Part shown: positions 7,758-14,507 of the stretch, piece after piece
Layout of the letters: every line of letters begins with the position of its first letter
How positions within the stretch are numbered: the first letter of the stretch is position 1
NCBI GenBank assembly: GCA_946631295.1
Contig: CAMOZY010000001.1
Coordinates: 1-64,000, forward strand
Origin: an uncultured Lachnospiraceae bacterium
GTDB taxonomy: Bacteria; Bacillota; Clostridia; Lachnospirales; Lachnospiraceae
Length of the DNA stretch: 64,000 nt
Direction: 5' to 3'
Translations under genes and position numbers: made by a program
The notes under the pieces: generated by a model
Seen by the model: only the letters and a program-made list of their open reading frames with translations
What the model was told of the DNA's origin: nothing
The model's database searches: none

Positions 7758-10238
7758 ATGTACAGAACTGACGAACTGCTGCTCATTGAACATCTTACAT
7801 ATATGTCCGATAAGGCACCTATCATCTCCATCCTTGATGCAGAAGGAATGAAAGTAGGTGAATATCTGGATAAGATCGATATTGATGCGCTTGATGACGA
7901 ATACGTCTATTCGACTCAGATGAACGGAGCAGATTTCCGTAATGTCATCCTTGCCATGAAAAAGAATCCGTCAATCGCAAATGCCGAGATTGCATGTTCG
8001 CATCTGGACAATGCATACGGTGCAGGCGGAGGAATTTCCATCGTCCTTATAAGTGATGAAAGTGTAACGGATGAAGAAGGCAGACGTGAAGCAGTAGTTG
8101 CATATCGCGGAACTGCAGAAAATGAATGGACAGACGACTTCGAGGGAGCAAATCAGATAGATTCACTCCAGCAGATCAATGCACTCGAATGGTACAAGCA
8201 GGCATACGATTTTCTTAGTCTCGATCAGTATTACGTGACAGTAATAGGACATTCAAAGGGTGGTAACAAGGCAAAATATGTCACCATCTTAAACGATACT
8301 CCTGACCGCTGTGTTTCCTTTGACGGACAGGGATTTTCCGATAAATTCATCGAATATTACAAGCGTCGCATCATTGAAAGACAGTCTGTGATCGAGAATC
8401 ACAATATCGATTTCGACTATGTCAACATACTGATGAACGATATAGGAAACAAGACCTACTACATCGGTTATGACTATGGCAAAGCCGGTTTTTCCGAAGC
8501 ACATGCACCCAACACATTCTTCGATTTCACCGCGCCCGGAGAATACCAGATGCGCATCAATCCTAACGGTCAGCGCCCGGAGATGCAGATACTGGATCAG
8601 TTCATAAACAGCATGATCCGTTCTGCTGTAAGTGATAATGAAAGCAGTGAGACAAATTATCTTGTGGGATTCCTGGTAGAAAGAGCTTTTGCACTTTCAA
8701 ACGGAAGCAGCACCAATGATTTTATAAGCTTCATGTGTGATATGATCGGCGATCCCAAATACACCGACAACGTTGCTTACCTTCTTGCATATACGATCCT
8801 CTATACCAGGAAGAATCCCGACTTTCTTGATGCGATCAGAGGAATTATGACCGCCTTTCACTCCGAGGAGATCCTTAAGATCATAAATATGGTCGACGGA
8901 CTTGTTAATTCCAGAAAACTGAATGCGATACTAGGCGTTTCCGATTTCCTTGTAGGGCATGTCAACCGCCCGATCGCCAAGACCGCTCAAGGATTCATAA
9001 AGAAAAACTACGATATCGATATACCGGCAGAACAGATAGGAAGCATTCTCCAGATCGTTACTCTTACAAAAGATATGATGGAAACACTTACTCTGAATAT
9101 GAATGGTTCCGATATGACTCCTGATGATGTACCGCTTACAGATGAAGAGCTGCGTGAATTTGTTCTTCCGGGCAACCTTAACATAGTTGTTCTGGCAGGA
9201 GGACTTTCCAATGAACGTAATCTTTCCCTTAAAACAGGCGTCACTGTTGCGGATGTTCTGAGAGGAAGAGGAAACAATGTAATCCTTCTTGACGCATTTA
9301 TGGGATACGGTGAAAAGGAAGAGCTTCTTCCGGATGTTTTCAGCGATGCTAAGAAGTATTCCCTCGCGCCTAAGGATATACCGGATGAGATACCAGATCT
9401 GTGGGCAACAAGAAAACGCCGCAAAGATCAGTCAGGTGCGTATTTTGGTCCCAATGTTCTTCAGATATGCAGACAATCCGATCTGATCTTCATCGCTCTT
9501 CACGGAGCAAACGGAGAAAACGGAAAAGTACAGGCTGCGTTTGATCTGCTCGGACTCGATTATACCGGATGTGATTATTTTTCATCGGCAATCTCATCCA
9601 ACAAAGCTGCTGCAAAGCAGCTTATGCGAACAGCCGGAGTTCCTGTTCCAGACGGATATCTCATCAAGGATATATCAGACATTCCTGATCCGGAGCAGAT
9701 GGGCCTCAGCTACCCCATCATCGTAAAACCCAACAACGGTGGTATTGGTCTTGGAGTTTCAATTGCTTCAGATATCACTGCATATCAGAAGGCTGTTAAA
9801 AATGCATTCCGCTGGGATTCTGAGATACTTGTCGAGGATTATTTTGCAGGAAGGGAATTCGCAGTATGTACCATGGAGGGCAAGGCACTTCCCGTTATAG
9901 AAAAACTTCCTTTCGAGACAAGTGATAAGGAAATGGGACTTAACATGCGTGGAGAAACCGCTATCAAGTGTCCCGCAGACATTCCTGACGAACTCACCAA
10001 AGCACTCCAGAAGGCAGCAGAAGATGCAGCTTATGCTCTCGGTGTAGGTGCTTATGCCAAGATGGACTTCATGGTCGCGCAGGATAATGAATCCTTCGTC
10101 TGCCTCGAATGCGACTCTCTCCCCCAGCTATACCCCGATTCGCATCTTGTTCTGTCAGCCAAGGCATCAGGAAGAAGCTTCGGAGACCTGTGCGACAAGA
10201 TCATGGAGATGTGCCTTGTCAGGAAGGTGAATTCATAA
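7758..10238 (+). CDS. Mbeg1-type lipase fused to D-Ala-D-Ala-ligase-like ATP-grasp enzyme
   Basis: 826 residues. Residues 1-290 form an alpha/beta hydrolase of the Mbeg1 (DUF2974) type, with AYRGTAENEW and the nucleophile elbow GHSKGG (Ser166). A helical linker (290-470) follows. Residues 473-826 match D-alanine-D-alanine ligases: VLAGGLSNERNLSL, LHGANGENGKVQ (581-592), the ATP-grasp lysine strand IIVKPNNGGIGLGVS (654-668), and AYAKMDF with CLECDSLPQ (782-790). Compared with E. coli DdlB, the substrate-phosphate Arg255 is Lys768 and the metal ligand Asn272 is Asp786, so the ligated substrate may not be D-Ala. RBS CGGAGG lies 8 bases before ATG. The gene is co-transcribed with the channel and the cNMP protein. 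Confidence 0.82.
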   Translation: MYRTDELLLIEHLTYMSDKAPIISILDAEGMKVGEYLDKIDIDALDDEYVYSTQMNGADFRNVILAMKKNPSIANAEIACSHLDNAYGAGGGISIVLISDESVTDEEGRREAVVAYRGTAENEWTDDFEGANQIDSLQQINALEWYKQAYDFLSLDQYYVTVIGHSKGGNKAKYVTILNDTPDRCVSFDGQGFSDKFIEYYKRRIIERQSVIENHNIDFDYVNILMNDIGNKTYYIGYDYGKAGFSEAHAPNTFFDFTAPGEYQMRINPNGQRPEMQILDQFINSMIRSAVSDNESSETNYLVGFLVERAFALSNGSSTNDFISFMCDMIGDPKYTDNVAYLLAYTILYTRKNPDFLDAIRGIMTAFHSEEILKIINMVDGLVNSRKLNAILGVSDFLVGHVNRPIAKTAQGFIKKNYDIDIPAEQIGSILQIVTLTKDMMETLTLNMNGSDMTPDDVPLTDEELREFVLPGNLNIVVLAGGLSNERNLSLKTGVTVADVLRGRGNNVILLDAFMGYGEKEELLPDVFSDAKKYSLAPKDIPDEIPDLWATRKRRKDQSGAYFGPNVLQICRQSDLIFIALHGANGENGKVQAAFDLLGLDYTGCDYFSSAISSNKAAAKQLMRTAGVPVPDGYLIKDISDIPDPEQMGLSYPIIVKPNNGGIGLGVSIASDITAYQKAVKNAFRWDSEILVEDYFAGREFAVCTMEGKALPVIEKLPFETSDKEMGLNMRGETAIKCPADIPDELTKALQKAAEDAAYALGVGAYAKMDFMVAQDNESFVCLECDSLPQLYPDSHLVLSAKASGRSFGDLCDKIMEMCLVRKVNS

Positions 10239-10279
10239 TATAGGTCAGAATAAAAATGTTTCTCTAAACCGAATTACAC

Positions 10280-10319
10280 AAAAAGCTCTTCTGCCATACA
10301 TTTGACAGAAGAGCTTTTT
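10280..10319. terminator. Bidirectional terminator between the channel operon and the coiled-coil gene
   Basis: AAAAAGCTCTTCTG pairs with CAGAAGAGCTTTTT across a 12-base loop. A and T runs on both sides make it work for both converging transcripts. Confidence 0.88.
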
Positions 10320-10339
10320 CGTTTTTCTCCGGTTTGTTT

Positions 10340-11479
10340 TCAAATCTGTATATTGAATGAGGAAGTAAAACTCTCAGGTCCTGATACAGATAATCCCCGG
10401 TCAATTGAACCCGCCTGATATTCCACGCCTGCAGTTATACCTGCAGAAACAAATGCAGCAAATCCCGCTGATGACCCATACGGCACTCCTGTCATAACCC
10501 CTGCTTTCATCTGCTGATGCCTGAACGTGTCCTTCAGATAATCCATCTCAGCCTTTATAAGCGCCTTATTCTCGGAATTTCTGTGTTTTTTCTTAAGTTC
10601 CTCGAATTCCTCTTTGGTCATATGAGGGTCTACAACCTCGAGTTCTTCAAAGGCTTCCATGGTTTCTTCGAGCTTTTCGAGTTCTTTTTCGCCAAGGGCA
10701 GAGACCATCTCATTCATCTCTGCAATCTCTTCCTCAGTCAGTTCCTTCTGTCTTTCCTCAGCCTCTTCAACCATCTCTTTCATGGTCGCTTCACGCTCTT
10801 CAAAGATCTCATCTTCTGCCTTTTCTGTCTTTTCCTCCGCAGCAGCAATATAAGCACTCTTTATATCCTGCCTCGCCTCTTCAAGCTTGTCAGCCCTTTC
10901 ATCGGCCTTCTGAGTTCTTGCCACCATCTCTTCAAGTTCAAGATGATGCTTCTTCCTCTGTGCGACCATCTCCATACGTCTTGCATGGGTGAGCTGATAC
11001 TGCATCTCCTCGGGATCACCGTTACCGGATGCCATCTTTCGTCTTATTTCCAGGACTTTTCTTTTTGCGGCAAGAACGGCCTGACCGGCGCTTTCCGAGG
11101 TCTTGGCACGCTGAATCTTATTTGCAACTTCCTTGTAATTATATGTGTCAGCTTCAGGGAGCATATCCTCTTCTTCAGACTTTTCTGTACCATCCGTAAC
11201 AAGCAAGCCGTTCTTTTTATTTTCCGAAACGGCCTGATATGCATTCCTTGCAGATTCCCGGTGCATCTCCCTAAGAAGTTCCCTGACCTGTGCAGACTTG
11301 CTCTTTCTACTGTCCTCGAACACCTCTTCTCCACGGTAATATCCGGTCAGAGACGCACCTGTATTTTTTCCGGACACGTATTGGAAAGTAAGGCCTGAGT
11401 GTTCCGAACGCTCCGCAGCAGTTCCGGGCATATTCTGATACAGCATATATGGATTTGTAGAATTAAAGGATACATTCAT
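10340..11479 (-). CDS. Coiled-coil protein of the DUF6033 operon, motility-linked
   Basis: About 379 residues of unknown function. The start (MNVSFNSTN) is chosen at 11479, where GGAGGT lies 7 bases upstream; the frame extends five codons further. Residues about 120-330 are a long, highly charged Glu/Lys-rich coiled coil. The C-terminus (about 330-379) is small and Gly/Ala/Ser-rich (GVPYGSSAGFAAFVSAG), with no signal peptide. It follows the DUF6033-like gene by 25 bases and shares its sigma-D-like promoter, so a role in or alongside the flagellar export or filament apparatus is plausible but not shown. Confidence 0.7.
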   Translation of the reverse strand: MNVSFNSTNPYMLYQNMPGTAAERSEHSGLTFQYVSGKNTGASLTGYYRGEEVFEDSRKSKSAQVRELLREMHRESARNAYQAVSENKKNGLLVTDGTEKSEEEDMLPEADTYNYKEVANKIQRAKTSESAGQAVLAAKRKVLEIRRKMASGNGDPEEMQYQLTHARRMEMVAQRKKHHLELEEMVARTQKADERADKLEEARQDIKSAYIAAAEEKTEKAEDEIFEEREATMKEMVEEAEERQKELTEEEIAEMNEMVSALGEKELEKLEETMEAFEELEVVDPHMTKEEFEELKKKHRNSENKALIKAEMDYLKDTFRHQQMKAGVMTGVPYGSSAGFAAFVSAGITAGVEYQAGSIDRGLSVSGPESFTSSFNIQI

Positions 11480-11504
11480 AACCTTTACCTCCAAATCCGT
11501 CCGC

Positions 11505-12449
11505 TCATCCCTTAAAGTCTATGTGTCCGCCGATCATACGCTCTGCATCGGTAAGCGCGCGGTCAGAAGCATTTCCGAATGAGTAGGTCTGAACCTTATT
11601 GATGAGGGAACTGATGGAATTGGAAGAAATGGTGACATATTCCTTATTATCCGCAGTTTCTTCTGCATTTACCGCCTCATTAAGCTCGTCTTCTCCATCT
11701 GTCAGCCTTTCTTCAGCAGCCTCGCGCTCGGCCTTTCTCTTTTCGATTGCCTTCTCCCTGCGCTCCTTCTCTGCTGCCTTTGCCTCGGCCTTCTTCTCAG
11801 CCTTCTTAGCTTCCTTCTTTTCAGCTGCCTTCTTTTCAATGCGCTCTTTCTGAGCATCTGCAGATTTCTCTATGGTAGCAAAGTAGTTCTCATTACCGTT
11901 CTCATCCACGGACATACCGAAATTCTTTACTCCGGCGCCGGTGCTGGCCAGAGAATTCTTCATCTCGGCGAGTCTGCTCTGAGACATTGCAATGATGCCC
12001 TCGTACTTATTACGGTAGTTCTCATCAACGGCCATTCTCTCGAGTTTTTCCTCATCAATGAGCACTACCTGTTTGCTTGCATTTCCATACATCGCGGCAT
12101 TGGCCTTTACCTGGGCCTTCATATCCTTGCTCACCACGATGAAATTCATGTTGCCAAACTTCCCCTTCAGCTGGCTGTAATAATCAGCTGCCTTATCGGA
12201 AAGCTTCACATCTCCTATCGTCATGCCGTAATCCGTACTTTTGGGAATAAGACTGCTTCCCTCGCTGACAGGATTCCATGGCTTGATCTCAGGCTTAGAC
12301 GCACTCGAAGAAGATGCCTTGGCCGCATCTGATGTGGCTGACTTTGAATTTTTTACAGCTGCTGATGTTTTGGTCTGATCCGACCCTGCCTTGGACGCTT
12401 TCCAGCTCTCGGCATTCTGCTGATACGCAGAGATCTCATGAATAGCCAT
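11505..12449 (-). CDS. DUF6033-like protein, motility-linked
   Basis: About 314 residues. The start MAIHEISAYQQN at 12449 is fixed by AAGGAGG nine bases upstream. A Ser/Lys/Ala-rich N-terminal stretch leads into a structured middle (about 60-185, GMTIGDVKLSDKAADYYSQL) and a very Lys/Glu/Ala-rich helix (about 200-260), then a conserved-looking tail ending GHIDFKG. It resembles the lineage-restricted DUF6033 family of Lachnospiraceae; I know no established function. It heads a two-gene operon behind a sigma-D-like promoter and a structured leader, which ties it to motility genes. Confidence 0.7.
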   Translation of the reverse strand: MAIHEISAYQQNAESWKASKAGSDQTKTSAAVKNSKSATSDAAKASSSSASKPEIKPWNPVSEGSSLIPKSTDYGMTIGDVKLSDKAADYYSQLKGKFGNMNFIVVSKDMKAQVKANAAMYGNASKQVVLIDEEKLERMAVDENYRNKYEGIIAMSQSRLAEMKNSLASTGAGVKNFGMSVDENGNENYFATIEKSADAQKERIEKKAAEKKEAKKAEKKAEAKAAEKERREKAIEKRKAEREAAEERLTDGEDELNEAVNAEETADNKEYVTISSNSISSLINKVQTYSFGNASDRALTDAERMIGGHIDFKG

Positions 12450-12491
12450 AACTTCTACCTCCTTGTAGTTTACATGTGACACGCCCCAAAG

Positions 12492-12506
12492 CGAATATCC
12501 TTTTCG
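12492..12506 (-). promoter_or_regulatory. Leader hairpin with GGA loop (possible CsrA site)
   Basis: On the minus strand the leader reads CGAA-AAGGATA-TTCG, a 4-bp stem with ANGGA in a 7-base loop, 43 bases upstream of the DUF6033 start, whose Shine-Dalgarno (AAGGAGG) is a second GGA. A GGA hairpin plus a GGA in the ribosome site is the arrangement CsrA uses on B. subtilis hag. A second hairpin with a GAAA loop lies just upstream (12512-12527). CsrA binding is inferred. Confidence 0.4.
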
Positions 12507-12558
12507 TTTCTCATACCCTTTCGGGCATACGGGGGCAATGATAGTTATCTTATTCTGT

Positions 12559-12585
12559 ATATCGGATAAAAAAATAATATCCTTA
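12559..12585 (-). promoter_or_regulatory. Sigma-D (sigma-28)-like promoter of the DUF6033 operon
   Basis: Minus strand: TAAG (complement of 12582-12585), 15 bases, TCCGATAT (complement of 12559-12566). The B. subtilis sigma-D consensus is TAAA-N15-GCCGATAT; this site differs at one base in each element. It lies just downstream of the esterase terminator and about 110 bases before the DUF6033 start. Confidence 0.65.
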
Positions 12586-12618
12586 ACCCTGTTTGGAAAT
12601 ATTTTTCGGAAAAAGACA

Positions 12619-12660
12619 AAAAAAATATCCCCAGTCCTTTAAGAACCGAGGATATTTTCA
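12619..12660 (-). terminator. Terminator of the esterase gene
   Basis: On minus, AAAATATCCTC pairs with GGGGATATTTT across a 15-base loop, followed by a T-rich run. It insulates the esterase from the DUF6033 promoter. Confidence 0.82.
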
Positions 12661-12702
12661 ACAATATAGTTTTCTTAATTATCTAGTTTTTTCTTGATTT
12701 TG

Positions 12703-14304
12703 TTATCTGCTGAACTTCGACACGAAATTCCATGCATTTTCGATGGAATGGTGTCTGCATTCATGCTGCTGGCCGCTTACACTTGCAAATGCGGTCCTGC
12801 ATACTCCGTCCTCACTGTCATAGTAATTGACAGTCAGATAGGAATCACGTTCTTCGTTATAATACTTCTCGGTCCTGTCTCCGGGAACGCCCCAGAACTT
12901 ATCTTCCCACTTATCCTTCTCATCAAACTTAAGTGCCTCTATCTGATCGGCCTTCTTCAGTTTGTTGACACGTGCAAGATACTTGAACCTGTCGAGGCAG
13001 GAATCAGCCTGACTGGGAAGTTCGGGAAGAGGTGATGCCTCTCCGCCTGAGTAGAAAAGAGGAACAGGCGTGTCCTGATTAACCCCGTTAAGAGGATGGC
13101 TGAACATATTGTCCTTGACGGGGAAAAGAGCGCTGCAGGGGCACAGACCTGCAAAATACTCCGGATATTCCTGGAACATATCCTGAGTTTTGCCGCTTCC
13201 CATCGAAAAACCGCCTATATATATACGCTTTTCATCGATGCTGTACTTTGTTTTAAGATGCTCAATAACATCAATGATCTCTGTAGGGGTAATGTTCAGA
13301 TGATCATCGAGTGCAACATACAGGATGTCATGATCATGTGCAACTTCCCAGAATCCGGAAACATATGTCAGGTACATGGAAGAATCTCCGCCACCATGGC
13401 ATCCGACAAGCAGAGGTGCAGGTCCCTTATCAAAGATACCGTTGTTATAATATGCAAAATATCCGACAGTATGCTCGCTCTGATCCTTATATTTTCCGAA
13501 GTTATTAGAAGATGTCTTAACAACAACGCTTCCGGGTTCAGCGGTCATATTCAGTTCTTCATATATGGGCTCATTCTGAAGAACTCCGCACCACATCTTG
13601 AATCTTCTGACAAAGGAATAAAAATCATCCTTATAATCCGCACTGTCCTTGATAAGAACATGCTCACAGCCTTCAAAGGCCTTATTGATCTCAGCGGAAT
13701 TGCCTACGCTGAGTACTGCAATATCCTTTCTCTGAATATCCGGTGTAACGGAAAGTCTTTCCATGGAACATACGGCAGGAGTGATCTCGCCGGGGCCCCA
13801 GAGGAATACACCCTGCTGAGTCTTCAGAAGATTTTTGGCCACATAATCAGCTGACTCGCCATAGCTGTAAATATCCGCTCTGAACTTTGCACCTCTGATA
13901 AAATAACCCTTGAATTCACGTGCGAAGAAATCATGCCACTCATCAAGACCGTCACTGTAATCGGTGTCCATCCTGACTTCAGCGATAACATCCGCATACA
14001 GACTCTCCGGCGCTTCCTTCCATCCGCCTTCATTTGTCGGATAGATGAAAAGTACACTTGCGTCAAATGATGCCGCAATCTCTTCAAGTCCTGTCTTTTT
14101 CGCGAAATCTATCGCTGCATCTTTGTCATGCTTTGTCTCTTCGAAAACAAGAAGAAGCGGTGCCTTGAATCCGTAATTGTTCACCTGACCGTTAAGATCA
14201 TTTGCAGGAACATACGTCTTCACAAAAAAGCTTTCAAATTCGTGCTCCCAATACTTGGAGCCGTCACCAAGAGTGGTAACTTCAGGTCTTTCCTTCATTG
14301 CCAT
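12703..14304 (-). CDS. Alpha/beta hydrolase, esterase/PHB-depolymerase-like
   Basis: 533 residues. The C-terminal half is an alpha/beta hydrolase: oxyanion-side CHGGGDSSMY, nucleophile elbow GGFSMGSGKT, and a late His-rich stretch (SGQQHECRHHS) that may hold the catalytic His. This resembles PHB-depolymerase-like and carbohydrate esterases. The N-terminal ~270 residues have another conserved-looking alpha/beta part of unknown role. There is no signal peptide, so it acts in the cytosol, for instance deacylating imported oligosaccharides. Start at 14304 with GGGGGA seven bases upstream. It is divergent from the GH27 alpha-galactosidase, which supports a role in galactoside-rich glycan use. Confidence 0.7.
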   Translation of the reverse strand: MAMKERPEVTTLGDGSKYWEHEFESFFVKTYVPANDLNGQVNNYGFKAPLLLVFEETKHDKDAAIDFAKKTGLEEIAASFDASVLFIYPTNEGGWKEAPESLYADVIAEVRMDTDYSDGLDEWHDFFAREFKGYFIRGAKFRADIYSYGESADYVAKNLLKTQQGVFLWGPGEITPAVCSMERLSVTPDIQRKDIAVLSVGNSAEINKAFEGCEHVLIKDSADYKDDFYSFVRRFKMWCGVLQNEPIYEELNMTAEPGSVVVKTSSNNFGKYKDQSEHTVGYFAYYNNGIFDKGPAPLLVGCHGGGDSSMYLTYVSGFWEVAHDHDILYVALDDHLNITPTEIIDVIEHLKTKYSIDEKRIYIGGFSMGSGKTQDMFQEYPEYFAGLCPCSALFPVKDNMFSHPLNGVNQDTPVPLFYSGGEASPLPELPSQADSCLDRFKYLARVNKLKKADQIEALKFDEKDKWEDKFWGVPGDRTEKYYNEERDSYLTVNYYDSEDGVCRTAFASVSGQQHECRHHSIENAWNFVSKFSR

Positions 14305-14381
14305 TTCAGGTCCCCCTTTTGTCTTAAAAGATACCGCCGCATAAGCAGTATCACCCCCTTTAAAATACGCCCCTGTTTCTA

Positions 14382-14400
14382 TATAATGAAACTGTTTTCA
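14382..14400 (+). promoter_or_regulatory. Promoter -10 and cre-like operator of the alpha-galactosidase gene
   Basis: A perfect TATAAT (14382-14387) runs straight into TGAAACTGTTTTCA (14387-14400). This matches the CcpA cre consensus TGWAANCGNTNWCA at all defined positions except one (T for C), and is also a near palindrome of the LacI-family type. The -35 (TTTAAA, 14359-14364) is poor. An operator over the start point fits carbon-catabolite or LacI-family repression. A second dyad (TTCAG-ACGC-CTGAA, 14467-14480) lies closer to the gene. Confidence 0.5.
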
Positions 14401-14507
14401 GTATAAACCAAAAGGGCTTTTACCACCCTCTAAATACTGAACAATAGCATTCATTATTTGCTGATTTTCAGACGCCTGAATACTAATCAACGAAAGAGAG
14501 AATCCCA

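Noticed and set aside
10517-11398. Plus-strand frame of about 290 codons opposite the coiled-coil gene, apparently membrane-like (Leu/Phe-rich)
   Set aside because: The hydrophobic look is a mirror of the Glu/Lys-rich coiled coil; the real gene has a good ribosome site and operon context.
12450-12560. c-di-GMP (GEMM) riboswitch in the DUF6033 leader
   Set aside because: The GEMM-I and GEMM-II conserved cores are absent; the hairpins fit CsrA-type sites better.
14305-14507. Riboswitch or small RNA in the esterase/alpha-galactosidase gap
   Set aside because: Only a promoter, a cre-like operator and a small dyad are seen; no aptamer-like structure.
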